35,235 bases of DNA from Cohnella sp. (lineage in GTDB: Bacteria; Bacillota; Bacilli; Paenibacillales; Paenibacillaceae). This document shows positions 7,932 through 16,100 of the stretch, piece by piece. The first letter of the stretch is position 1. Every line of letters begins with the position of its first letter. The stretch lies in NCBI GenBank assembly GCA_028287445.1, contig JAQBPQ010000082.1, forward strand, positions 1-35,235, written 5' to 3'. The translations under genes were made by a program, and so were the position numbers. The notes under the pieces were generated by a model. The model did no database searches. It was given only the letters and a program-made list of their open reading frames with translations, and was not told the DNA's origin.

Positions 7932-8777
7932 ATGCCGAAGGTTTGGCGAAAACTTGCCGGAATCGGTCCCATTATAATGATGGTGCTGGGTGGTGCTGCA
8001 GCTGCATGCGGCTTCAATATGCTGCTCATCCCGGTCAAGCTGCTGAGCAGCGGCGTCTCAGGAATTGCCATGATTGTCGGTTATGTGACCGGCTGGAGCA
8101 TCGGCTGGTTGTATTTTACCCTGAACATTCCGATTTTGCTCTGGGGTTATTGGATTTTAGGCCGACGCTTTGTCTATCTGAGCATTGTAAATGTAATATC
8201 CACCACACTGTTTCTCCAGTTTGCCCCAGAGCGCGCGTTTACCGACGACCGGATTCTAGCCGCTGTATTTGGCGGGGTTCTGGTCGGCTTGGGATCGGCT
8301 GTTTGCCTGCGGTTCGGAGGATCATCCGGCGGATTCGATATCGTCGCCTCCATTATTTCCCGGTACCGGGACACGCCCGTTGGTCTTCTCATCGTTCTCT
8401 TCAACACGGGAATCGTAGCGGCGCTCGGTTTGGTCAAACAAGATTGGAATGCGGCTCTTTATTCTATGCTGTCGATTTATTTGTCGGGAAAGGTCATCGA
8501 CTTGGTTCACACTCCTCACCTCAAGGTCACTGCCTTCATCGTGACCAACAAGACCGAAGAACTCGTCTCGCGCCTTCTGATGCTGCCCCGGGGAGTCACC
8601 ATTCTGAAAACGCGCGGTGCCTTCACCAGTGTGGAACGAGATTTGCTGATGACCGTCACGACACGATTCGAGCTGGCTGAGCTGCGTAAAATGATACGCG
8701 GAATCGATCCCAAGGCTTTCGTCAATGTGGTTCAGACGGTGGATGTTATCGGAGAATTTCAACGTCGGCCGCCATAA
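7932..8777 (+). CDS. YitT family membrane protein (DUF161/DUF2179)
   Basis: 281 residues. Five membrane helices fill about residues 10-165 (beginning IGPIIMMVLGGAAAACGFNM, with the family's LLSSGVSGIAMI and FGGSSGGFDI segments). A soluble C-terminal DUF2179 domain (about 215-275) follows, with RGVTILKTRGAFTS and the LMTVTTRFEL strand. The paralogous family is large in Bacillales and most members have no known substrate. The ribosome binding site is weak (AGCGGGTG). The gene stands alone between the divergent helicase operon and the DUF4015 gene. Confidence 0.88.
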   Translation: MPKVWRKLAGIGPIIMMVLGGAAAACGFNMLLIPVKLLSSGVSGIAMIVGYVTGWSIGWLYFTLNIPILLWGYWILGRRFVYLSIVNVISTTLFLQFAPERAFTDDRILAAVFGGVLVGLGSAVCLRFGGSSGGFDIVASIISRYRDTPVGLLIVLFNTGIVAALGLVKQDWNAALYSMLSIYLSGKVIDLVHTPHLKVTAFIVTNKTEELVSRLLMLPRGVTILKTRGAFTSVERDLLMTVTTRFELAELRKMIRGIDPKAFVNVVQTVDVIGEFQRRPP

Positions 8778-8924
8778 CCGGATATTCCCCTCATCTTCCC
8801 TTTACCCGTTTCAGGTCCATTCGCGCCAGGCCATGATCCCTCGGCCCTTCCTCTAGTTCTTCCCACACCGCCGAAATCTGCAAAATCCTACAAAATACCT
8901 CTGTCTCCACTGTTTGAACTCGTT

Positions 8925-8930
8925 TATAAT
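8925..8930 (+). promoter_or_regulatory. Possible -10 of the DUF4015 gene
   Basis: A consensus TATAAT stands 32 bases before the ATG at 8962. The matching -35 position (TGTCTC or CTGTCT) is poor, so the promoter is only a suggestion. Confidence 0.4.
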
Positions 8931-8961
8931 CGGGTTGAAGAGCACAAGGGGAGAGGAATTT

Positions 8962-10131
8962 ATGCAAATTTTCATGATGTTGTTCCTGCTGCTGCAATCG
9001 GTTACCGGCGGCGGTCAACACGAACCGGCGAGCTTGGGGAAAGCATGGAACACCGTGCAATTGGCACTCCATCAACCGCCCGGCCAAACGCTTCCGACTG
9101 CCAGCGGAACGCAATCACCACAAGATGCTAACCCCCAGAAAGATGCTCCTCTAATCAAGGGGATTTACGTCACTGCCCACAGTGCCGGAGGTTCCAGAAT
9201 GGCGAGCCTGCTCGATCTGGTCGATAAGACGGCGTTGAACGCCATGGTCGTCGATTTCAAGGATGACGACGGTTATATTACGTTCAAGACCGATAATGCC
9301 GAATTAACCAAGCTGGGCACCGCTCAACCGTACATTCCAGACATACGCAAACTGATGACGACACTGAAAGATCATAAAATTTATCCGATCGCCCGCATCG
9401 TCGTTTTTAAGGATTCCGTACTGGCCAGGAAACACAAAGAACTCTCCTACCTTAACCCGGACGGTTCAATCTGGAGAAATCCGAAGGGCGCAAGCTTTGT
9501 GAATCCATATCGTAAGGAAGTATGGGATTACAATGTGGCGATCGCGAAGGAAGCCGCCAAACTCGGTTTTAAAGAAATTCAGTTCGATTATGTACGTTTT
9601 CCGGAAGGATTCGAGAACAAAGCCGATCATTTGAAGTTTACCAAAACCGCGCAAAGCCGCGTAGACGTCATTACGGGATTCGTGGATTATGCGCGCAAGC
9701 AGCTCGAACCGTTGGGCGTGCGAGTGTCGGTCGACATTTTCGGCTATGCCGCATCCGTACCTGCCGCTGAAGGAATCGGACAAGATTTCACGAAGATTTC
9801 GCAATCCGTCAATGTCATTTGTCCGATGGTTTATCCGAGCCATTATAGCACAGGTTGGTTCAAGCAGAAGGATCCCGACCGTGCGCCTTACGCCACGATC
9901 AAGGGAGCGATGGATGCTGCGAACGGCAAGCTGAAGCCACTGGGCGCCGCCAAGCCGATTATCCGGCCGTGGATCCAAGATTTCACCGCCAGTTGGCTCG
10001 GCTCCGGCCATTATACCCAATATGGTGCCGCTGAAGTAGCCGCCCAAATCAAAGCTCTTCATGACAGCGGAGTCGAGGAATTCCTGCTCTGGAATGCGGG
10101 CAACAAGTACTCATCTGGCGTTAATTACTAA
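8962..10131 (+). CDS. Putative secreted glycoside hydrolase, DUF4015 family
   Basis: 389 residues from an ATG at 8962 after GGGGAGAGG. A short hydrophobic N-terminus (MQIFMMLFLLLQSVTGGG) suggests export or anchoring, followed by a Pro/Gln/Thr-rich linker to about residue 75. The rest is one TIM-barrel-like domain of the DUF4015 'putative glycosyl hydrolase' family, with GIYVTAHSAG, VVDFKDDDGYI, IQFDYVRFPE, VDIFGY, ICPMVYPSHY and FLLWNAGN in order. The acidic residues in IQFDYVRFPE and the first DFKDDDG strand are candidate active-site residues. The substrate is unknown; a cell-wall or exopolysaccharide sugar is plausible. It is monocistronic with a terminator directly downstream. Confidence 0.87.
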   Translation: MQIFMMLFLLLQSVTGGGQHEPASLGKAWNTVQLALHQPPGQTLPTASGTQSPQDANPQKDAPLIKGIYVTAHSAGGSRMASLLDLVDKTALNAMVVDFKDDDGYITFKTDNAELTKLGTAQPYIPDIRKLMTTLKDHKIYPIARIVVFKDSVLARKHKELSYLNPDGSIWRNPKGASFVNPYRKEVWDYNVAIAKEAAKLGFKEIQFDYVRFPEGFENKADHLKFTKTAQSRVDVITGFVDYARKQLEPLGVRVSVDIFGYAASVPAAEGIGQDFTKISQSVNVICPMVYPSHYSTGWFKQKDPDRAPYATIKGAMDAANGKLKPLGAAKPIIRPWIQDFTASWLGSGHYTQYGAAEVAAQIKALHDSGVEEFLLWNAGNKYSSGVNY

Positions 10132-10148
10132 TTATTTTACGGAAAGGG

Positions 10149-10179
10149 AAAGCCGGTGCGTGAGCGCCGGCTTTTTTGA
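10149..10179 (+). terminator. Intrinsic terminator of the DUF4015 gene
   Basis: AGCCGG and CCGGCT arms surround a short GTGA-containing loop and are followed by six T residues. Confidence 0.88.
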
Positions 10180-10221
10180 TATCTAGAGCGAAGGATGCGT
10201 GCCTCTGGGCACTCTTAAATG

Positions 10222-10250
10222 CAATAAACGGGCCCCCGAAGAAGCCCGCT
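10222..10250 (-). terminator. Terminator at the end of the deo/nup operon
   Basis: On the minus strand CGGGC and GCCCG arms with a loop of about ten bases are followed by TTTATTGCATT. It lies 33 bases after the last permease gene. The T tract is short. Confidence 0.6.
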
Positions 10251-10282
10251 GAAATAAGTCGATACAGCTATGCGTTTGGTTG

Positions 10283-11233
10283 CTATCTTTTGCCGGAATC
10301 GTAAGGCTCTCCCGCCGCTTTAGGGGCCCGGGAAGATTTGGAGAATACCATCAGCGCCAGGAGAGTGACGACATAAGGGAACACCTTCAGAATAATCGGC
10401 GGAACAACCGCAATGGAAGGAATGACTTGAGACACATTCGCCACCGTGGTGGCGAAACCGAAAAACAACGTAGCCGCCAGGACGCCGAGCGGCCTCCATT
10501 GGCCGAAGATCAAGGCCGCGAGAGCCAGAAAACCGAGCCCTGCCACACTGCCGGTAAACTCTCCCGCGTACGTCAAGATGATGACGGCTCCCCCGAGGCC
10601 GGAGAAAGCGCCCGAGATCATAACCCCGATATACCGCATTTTCTTGACATTGACGCCGGCGGCTTCGGCGGCGTGCGGATGTTCACCACAAGCCCGCAGC
10701 CTCAAGCCGAACGCCGTTTTGTAGAGAACAAACGAGCACAGCGCCAAGATCAGCAGGATGAGCCATGTGGTCCAATATGTCTTCGTGAAAAACAAAGGGC
10801 CGAGCACCGGAATATCGGAAAAACCGGGAACATCGAAAGGAGAAAAGCCGTTGACCCGAATGTTTCCGCTGCCGGTCATGTTTCGCGCCATAAAAATCGT
10901 GATCGCGCCGGCGATCATGTTGATCGCGGTACCGCTTATGACCTGATCGGCGCTCAAGTTGATGCTGGCAAAGGCATGCAGCAGCGAGAACAATACGCCG
11001 GCCAGCACGGCAACGAGCAAACCGGCCCACAGAACCCAGCCCTCATTGGGATAAGCAGCCTGCAATTTGAAAATCGTGAAGGCACCGGCAAAAGCTCCGA
11101 CGACCATCAAGCCTTCCAGTCCAATATTGACCACGCCGCTTCTCTCGCTGAACAGTCCGCCCAAGGCTGTAATAAGCAGCGGGATGGTGTAAATAATGGC
11201 GTACGGAAAAATTTGTTCAATCGTGTTCCACAT
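10283..11233 (-). CDS. nupQ: Nucleoside ABC transporter permease (NupQ/YufQ-like)
   Basis: 316 residues with about eight to ten hydrophobic segments. It shows the conserved signature of the branched-chain amino acid/nucleoside permease superfamily (RSGVVNIGLEGLMVVGAFAG near the N-terminus, and ACGEHPHAAEAAGVNVKK in the cytoplasmic loop that contacts the ATPase). It matches the second permease of BMP-type nucleoside importers such as B. subtilis NupNOPQ. Its start overlaps the end of nupP by 17 bases, which implies translational coupling. It is the last gene of the deo/nup operon, with a terminator shortly after. Confidence 0.92.
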   Translation of the reverse strand: MWNTIEQIFPYAIIYTIPLLITALGGLFSERSGVVNIGLEGLMVVGAFAGAFTIFKLQAAYPNEGWVLWAGLLVAVLAGVLFSLLHAFASINLSADQVISGTAINMIAGAITIFMARNMTGSGNIRVNGFSPFDVPGFSDIPVLGPLFFTKTYWTTWLILLILALCSFVLYKTAFGLRLRACGEHPHAAEAAGVNVKKMRYIGVMISGAFSGLGGAVIILTYAGEFTGSVAGLGFLALAALIFGQWRPLGVLAATLFFGFATTVANVSQVIPSIAVVPPIILKVFPYVVTLLALMVFSKSSRAPKAAGEPYDSGKR

Positions 11234-12314
11234 GCGATGATTTCACCTTCCCATCTTGCGACGCGTTCAACTTGGCGTTTGCCCTGCGGCGGATCAGCCA
11301 TCTGATCAGGCGTTCGATCATGATGCTGGTTGCTGAGAAATAAATGATAATGGCGATGATGGAATCCGCGATTTCCGGCGGGATATCGGTCATGGCGTTC
11401 ATGAATCCCCGACCTGAATACAGCAAGCCGAAGAATATCGCGGACAAGAGTACCCCGAGGGGATTGTTCGCGCCCAGCAGGGAGACGGCAATCCCGTCAA
11501 AGCCCTGAGACGGCAAAATCCCGATCTGGATGTTGGACGCGTTGCCGGCATACAGCGCGACTCCGCCCAACCCCGCAATCGCGCCCGAAATCGCCATGGA
11601 AAACACGATGCTCCGGTTGACGGCGATGCCCGCGTACTCCGAAGCGTCCCGGTTGTGCCCTACAGCCTTCAACTCGTAGCCGAACGTCGTTTTGTTAATG
11701 ATGAAGGCGACAACGATGACGACAACTACCGCAACCAACAACCCCAAATTAATGTACGAACCGTGAAACAAGTCAGTCATCCAGTGCGCCTTCAGCGTTG
11801 CGGCTTCCGGAAGCTGCTTGGATTCCGTTTCGCTGGACGGATTTTTGATGTACGATTGAACGCCGTAATACACAGTCCAGAATCCGACCCAGTTCATCAT
11901 GATGGACGAGACGACTTCGTGCACGTTGAATCTCGCCTTTAGAAGACCTGGTATCACCGACCATAACGCGCCGCCCAAAGCTCCGGCAATCAGCATGATC
12001 GGGAGCAGCACGACTTTCGGCAAATCCAGGTTAAGGCCGACGACCGAAGCGCAGAATCCTCCGACAAGCAGCTGGCCGGCTACGCCGATGTTGAACAATC
12101 CCGTCCGGAACGCGAAGGCCACGGCCAGTCCGCTGAAGATCAGCGGACTGGCCGTCGCAAACGTATTGCCGATGCGTTCCGGATTTTTGAGCCCGCCTTG
12201 AAACAAATAGGAATACCCGGTTACCGCATTATGTCCGGTTGCCAGCATTAACACGGCTCCGGCCAACAGTCCGAAGACAACGGCACACAAAGAAATGATG
12301 AGACTGTTTTTCAT
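11217..12314 (-). CDS. nupP: Nucleoside ABC transporter permease (NupP/YufP-like)
   Basis: 365 residues, with a first helix at about 7-27 and roughly ten segments in all. The family features are ATASPLIFSGLAVAFAFRTG, FNIGVAGQLLVGG and the coupling loop AVGHNRDASEYAGIAVNRS. It is the larger of the two permeases of a BMP-type nucleoside importer. The start overlaps the ATPase stop by four bases (ATGA). The protein ends in a basic tail (RWLIRRRANAK). Confidence 0.92.
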   Translation of the reverse strand: MKNSLIISLCAVVFGLLAGAVLMLATGHNAVTGYSYLFQGGLKNPERIGNTFATASPLIFSGLAVAFAFRTGLFNIGVAGQLLVGGFCASVVGLNLDLPKVVLLPIMLIAGALGGALWSVIPGLLKARFNVHEVVSSIMMNWVGFWTVYYGVQSYIKNPSSETESKQLPEAATLKAHWMTDLFHGSYINLGLLVAVVVVIVVAFIINKTTFGYELKAVGHNRDASEYAGIAVNRSIVFSMAISGAIAGLGGVALYAGNASNIQIGILPSQGFDGIAVSLLGANNPLGVLLSAIFFGLLYSGRGFMNAMTDIPPEIADSIIAIIIYFSATSIMIERLIRWLIRRRANAKLNASQDGKVKSSHVEHD

Positions 12315-13837
12315 GCGCCTGCCTCTCTTCTGACGCCGGCCATCATCAAGCCTATTTCGTTTGCGTTCGTGTCCGCTGCGCGAACCACGCCGACCAGCTC
12401 GCCGTTACTCACGACGGCGATCCGGTCGGATACGTTCATGATTTCATCCAGTTCAAGCGAGACAAGCAATACCGCGTTGCCTTTGTCCCGGTGCTCGATC
12501 AGCCGTTTGTGGATGTACTCGATCGACCCGACGTCGAGTCCGCGCGTCGGCTGCACGGCGACGAGCAAAACCGGGTTTCTTTCGATCTCACGGCCGATAA
12601 TCGCCTTTTGCTGATTGCCGCCGGACAATGATCGCACCGTTGAAGCCGCGCTTCCTCCGGAACGGACGTCGAAGCTCTCGATGATATGATCGGCATATTT
12701 GCGGATCGCTTGCTTCTGCAAGATCCCTCTTCGGGAGAACGGTTCCTTATGATACACCTCAAGCACCATGTTCTCCCCAAGAGAGTAATCCAGTACCAAT
12801 CCTCTCCGCTGGCGGTCCTCCGGAATATGTCCGATTCCGCTCTCGATCCGGTCGCGTACCGGAATGCCGGTAATTTCTTCCCCGTACAGATAGATCTTGC
12901 CCGATTCCACTTTTCGAAGGCCGGTAACCGCCTCCACCAGGTCAGATTGCCCGTTGCCTTCAACTCCCGCAATGCCAACGATTTCGCCCGCCCGCACTTC
13001 CAGCGAGAAATTGCTCAGCGCAAGAGACTTCCTGCCACTTCTCACGGTAAGGGAATCCACTTTCAAGACGACCTTTCCAGGATCGCTTTCCGTCTTCTGA
13101 ACTTTAAAAGATACTTGCCGCCCGACCATCATTTCGGCCATCGCGGTTTCGCTGGTCGGAGCCACGTCCACCGTTCCGATCGTCTTCCCCCGGCGGATCA
13201 CCGTGCAACGGTCGGCGAATTCCTTGATCTCCTTCAGCTTGTGCGTAATGAGAATGATCGATTTACCTTCAGCGATCAGGTTTTTCATAATCTTTCCCAA
13301 TTCCTGGATTTCCTGGGGCGTCAATACGCCCGTCGGCTCGTCCAGGATCAATACTTCGGCCTTCCGGTAGAGCATCTTGAGGATTTCGACGCGTTGCTGC
13401 ATACCGACCGATATTTCCTCAATCTTCGCATAAGGATCGACATTCAAGCCGTATCGTTTCGACAGCTCTTCGATTTTTTTGCCCGCTTGTTTCACATCCA
13501 AGACAATGCCCCATTTGCGGGGCTCGCTGCCCAGGACGATGTTCTCGGTCACTGTAAAATTCTCCACCAGCTTGAAGTGCTGGTGCACCATGCCGATCCC
13601 AAGCTGGTTGGCCACGTTCGGATTGGAGATCCGGACTTCCTTGCCGCCCACTTTAATCGTACCTCTATCGGCCTGATACATGCCGAATAGGATGCTCATG
13701 AGCGTTGACTTTCCAGCCCCGTTCTCGCCGAGCAAGGCATGGATTTCTCCCCGCTTCAAACGCAGTGTGATATCGTCGTTCGCCACAATGCCGGTAAATT
13801 CTTTTCTGATGTTCAGCATCTCCACTACGTACTCCAT
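12311..13837 (-). CDS. nupO: Nucleoside ABC transporter ATP-binding protein (NupO/YufO-like)
   Basis: 508 residues with two fused ABC domains. The first has an intact Walker A (GENGAGKST, about 37-45), a non-canonical signature (SVGMQQRVEIL) and Walker B (LILDEPTGVLTP). The second has a degenerate Walker A (GVEGNGQSDL, without lysine), an intact signature (LSGGNQQKAI) and VAVQPTRGLDVGS in place of Walker B. This asymmetry is normal for sugar and nucleoside importers of this type, so only one site is expected to hydrolyse ATP. The start has GGAGGAG just upstream, directly after the tandem hairpin repeat at 13852-13928. Confidence 0.93.
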   Translation of the reverse strand: MEYVVEMLNIRKEFTGIVANDDITLRLKRGEIHALLGENGAGKSTLMSILFGMYQADRGTIKVGGKEVRISNPNVANQLGIGMVHQHFKLVENFTVTENIVLGSEPRKWGIVLDVKQAGKKIEELSKRYGLNVDPYAKIEEISVGMQQRVEILKMLYRKAEVLILDEPTGVLTPQEIQELGKIMKNLIAEGKSIILITHKLKEIKEFADRCTVIRRGKTIGTVDVAPTSETAMAEMMVGRQVSFKVQKTESDPGKVVLKVDSLTVRSGRKSLALSNFSLEVRAGEIVGIAGVEGNGQSDLVEAVTGLRKVESGKIYLYGEEITGIPVRDRIESGIGHIPEDRQRRGLVLDYSLGENMVLEVYHKEPFSRRGILQKQAIRKYADHIIESFDVRSGGSAASTVRSLSGGNQQKAIIGREIERNPVLLVAVQPTRGLDVGSIEYIHKRLIEHRDKGNAVLLVSLELDEIMNVSDRIAVVSNGELVGVVRAADTNANEIGLMMAGVRREAGA

Positions 13838-13851
13838 GGAATGCTCCTCCT

Positions 13852-13928
13852 TAAAGCGTTTCTTTAGAAACGCACTTCGTAAGCATAAACCTAAAGCGTT
13901 TCTTTAGAAACGCACTTCGTAAGCATAA
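13852..13928. repeat. Two direct copies of a 37-bp hairpin repeat
   Basis: Two identical 37-base copies (13852-13888 and 13892-13928, period 40) each hold a perfect hairpin GCGTTTC-TTTA-GAAACGC flanked by CTTCGTAAGCATAA. On the minus strand they form the leader between the operon's internal terminator and the ribosome binding site of nupO. Confidence 0.9.
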
Positions 13929-13956
13929 GTTAAGCAGGACGAAAGGGTAAAGAACC

Positions 13957-13983
13957 AAAAAAAGACGGGAATCCGTCTTTTTT
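13957..13983 (-). terminator. Internal terminator between lipoprotein and ATPase genes
   Basis: A perfect stem AAAAAAAGACGG / CCGTCTTTTTTT with a GAAT loop lies 11 bases after the stop of the binding-protein gene and works on either strand. Partial read-through would give more binding protein than transporter, the usual stoichiometry for such systems. Confidence 0.85.
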
Positions 13984-13993
13984 GGTATTCGAT

Positions 13994-15178
13994 TTACTTG
14001 ATCAGATTTCCTTGTTCGGCAGCAACTTTAATTTCGCCGGATTGCAGCTTTTTGAATACTTCGTCCACTTTCGAAATCGTCTCGGGGCTCAGGTTCGGGT
14101 TATCCTTGGGCAAGCCCACGCCATCGTTCTTGGAATCGAACATCAACGTTTGACCGCCCGGGAATTTGCCCTCCGTCTCCAACTTGACCATATCATAAGC
14201 GGCTTGGTCGATTTTCTTCATCGCCGAAGTCAGGATGATCGATTTACCGTCTTTCTTCATGCCGTCCGCATATTGGTCAACGTCAACGCCAACGATCCAT
14301 ACGTCCTTGCCGCTCTCGCCACGTGTCTTGGCTTCTTTGATGGCGCCTACGCCTACGCCACCGGCTGCCGCGAAGATGACCTTCACGCCTCGGTCGTACA
14401 TTTGCGCCGCGATTTGCTGTCCTGCCGCCACGTCACTGAAAGTACCTTGATAAATCACGTTTTCCTTCTTGATCGTGACTTTTGTTCCCAGGTTGTCGTT
14501 CGCGTATTTCAAACCTTGCTGGAAACCCCAGTTGTATTTCTGCACCGGCGGAATTTCCATACCGCCGATAAAGCCCACTTCGCCTTCCTTCAATTGTAGC
14601 GCAGTAGCGAGACCCGCAACAAATCCGGACTCATGCTCCGCGAAGAAGATCGAAACCGTGTTCGGCTTCACGACAGCCGTCGTATCGTTCGCCTTGTGAG
14701 GAGATCCGTCGATCAAGACGAATTTGGCGTCCGTGTATTTGTCTTGGGCCGCGTAAATTGCCGTTTCGAACTTAAAGCCCGGCGTGACAATGAACTTGTA
14801 GCCTGCGTCGTACAGGTTGCCCATTTCCTGGAGATAATCGGCTTCCGTCGTGCCGGCCGGTTTCAGGTATTTATCCTTCAGACCGAGATCCTGCGTTGCT
14901 TTTTGCAGTCCTTCCCAAGTGCCCTGGTTGAAGGACTTGTCGTCGATCGTGCCGGAGTCCGTGACCATCCCGACCTGGAAGTTGGTGTTGGCGCTGGCCG
15001 CCGGAGAAGCGCTTTGAGTTGCCGCAGGCGAGCTGGCCGCCGGAGAAGCGCTTTGGGTTGCCGCAGGCGAGCTTGCCGTCGGAGAGCTGACCGAACTGTT
15101 GTTGTTGCTTTTGCCGCATGCTGCAAGAACGGAGAATACCAGAGTTAAAATGGCTAACAATACTGCACTTTTTCTCAT
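13994..15178 (-). CDS. nupN: BMP-family nucleoside-binding lipoprotein (NupN/YufN-like)
   Basis: 394 residues, start ATG after GGGAGG. A lipoprotein signal peptide ends in the lipobox LAAC (Cys21). A low-complexity Ser/Ala/Pro/Gln linker containing a 13-residue tandem repeat follows. The BMP domain (about 70-390) shows MVTDSGTIDDKSFNQGTWEG, FVAGLATALQ, VGFIGGMEIP and IFAAAGGVGVGAI, as in the nucleoside-binding lipoproteins NupN and PnrA. It would capture nucleosides outside the membrane for NupOPQ. It starts 20 bases after the purine phosphorylase stop, so it belongs to the deo operon. Purine versus pyrimidine preference cannot be told from sequence. Confidence 0.93.
   Translation of the reverse strand: MRKSAVLLAILTLVFSVLAACGKSNNNSSVSSPTASSPAATQSASPAASSPAATQSASPAASANTNFQVGMVTDSGTIDDKSFNQGTWEGLQKATQDLGLKDKYLKPAGTTEADYLQEMGNLYDAGYKFIVTPGFKFETAIYAAQDKYTDAKFVLIDGSPHKANDTTAVVKPNTVSIFFAEHESGFVAGLATALQLKEGEVGFIGGMEIPPVQKYNWGFQQGLKYANDNLGTKVTIKKENVIYQGTFSDVAAGQQIAAQMYDRGVKVIFAAAGGVGVGAIKEAKTRGESGKDVWIVGVDVDQYADGMKKDGKSIILTSAMKKIDQAAYDMVKLETEGKFPGGQTLMFDSKNDGVGLPKDNPNLSPETISKVDEVFKKLQSGEIKVAAEQGNLIK
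14994..15071. repeat. Tandem 39-bp repeat inside the lipoprotein gene
   Basis: Two copies of 39 bases (14994-15032 and 15033-15071), differing at one base, encode the 13-residue unit SPAATQSASPAAS in the linker after the lipidated cysteine. The in-frame period allows length variation by slippage. Confidence 0.92.
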
Positions 15179-15198
15179 TCCAATTGCCTCCCGATTTG

Positions 15199-16056
15199 TT
15201 AAGTTTTATGTTTTGATAATGTGAAACCTATACCAGGAAACCGTCCGACGATTGCTCTAACCAACGAAATAAATCGCGGTTTGGTCCGGTTGGCGACCTC
15301 GATGACCTGCTCATGAGTGAGCGGCTCGAGCTCTTCGCCAATGGCCATGTCGGTGACGCAGGAAATTCCGATGACTTTCATCCCCGCATGGCTAGCGACA
15401 ATGACTTCCGGCACGGTGGACATGCCGACGGCGTCGCCACCGAGAAGGCGGAGCATCTTAAGCTCGGCAGGAGTCATGTAGGTCGGACCGGAAATACCGG
15501 CATAAACGCCTTCCTTGACATCTATTCCGAGAGATGCAGCCGTCCGCTTGACGAATTCGGCAAGCTCAGGGGTATATGCCCGGCTCATATCCGGAAATCT
15601 CGGACCCAGAGACGATTCGTTCGTTCCAATCAGCGGATTCGCGCCCGTCATATTCAGATGGTCGCGGATAATCATCAGATCGCCGGCCTGGAAAGTCGGA
15701 TTCATGCCTCCACAGGCGTTCGTGACAATCAGCAGTTCAACGCCAAGCGCTTTCATGACGCGAACCGGGTAAGTCACCGCCTGCATCGAATAGCCTTCAT
15801 AATAGTGAAAACGTCCCTGCATGGCGACGACCGGCTTGCCTTCCAGCCTTCCGAACACAAGCTGGCCCGCATGACCTTCCACTGTCGAAACGGGGAAATG
15901 GGGAATATCCTCATAAGCCACGGCCACCGATTCTTCCAACTGTTCGGCGAGTTCACCCAAACCGGAACCGAGAATCAACCCGATCTTCGGTGTGATTGAA
16001 GTCTGGGATTTCAAATATTTGCCGGTCTCTTCCAACTGCTGGATCAACTGACCCAT
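15199..16056 (-). CDS. Purine-nucleoside phosphorylase, trimeric class
   Basis: 285 residues from the ATG at 16056 (AAGGGG eight bases upstream); the GTG at 16065 would touch that site. Family motifs in order: LILGSGLGEL (phosphate loop), VEGHAGQLV, GRFHYYEGY, NACGGMNPTF, SGPTYMTPAE (base-binding Glu region nearby) and DAVGMSTVPE. It cleaves purine (deoxy)nucleosides with phosphate in the cytoplasm, giving base and (deoxy)ribose 1-phosphate. The residue equivalent to Asn243 of human PNP appears to be Asp (SCVTDMAIG), which may affect base choice. It lies between pdp and the transporter genes. Confidence 0.93.
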   Translation of the reverse strand: MGQLIQQLEETGKYLKSQTSITPKIGLILGSGLGELAEQLEESVAVAYEDIPHFPVSTVEGHAGQLVFGRLEGKPVVAMQGRFHYYEGYSMQAVTYPVRVMKALGVELLIVTNACGGMNPTFQAGDLMIIRDHLNMTGANPLIGTNESSLGPRFPDMSRAYTPELAEFVKRTAASLGIDVKEGVYAGISGPTYMTPAELKMLRLLGGDAVGMSTVPEVIVASHAGMKVIGISCVTDMAIGEELEPLTHEQVIEVANRTKPRFISLVRAIVGRFPGIGFTLSKHKT

Positions 16057-16100
16057 CCTGAACACCCCTTCTATGTAATCGGCAAAACGACGATAACACT

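Noticed and set aside
10280-11305. 341-codon plus-strand open frame opposite the permease gene
   Set aside because: Antisense shadow of a hydrophobic gene; highly charged, low-complexity translation without homology that I can recognise.
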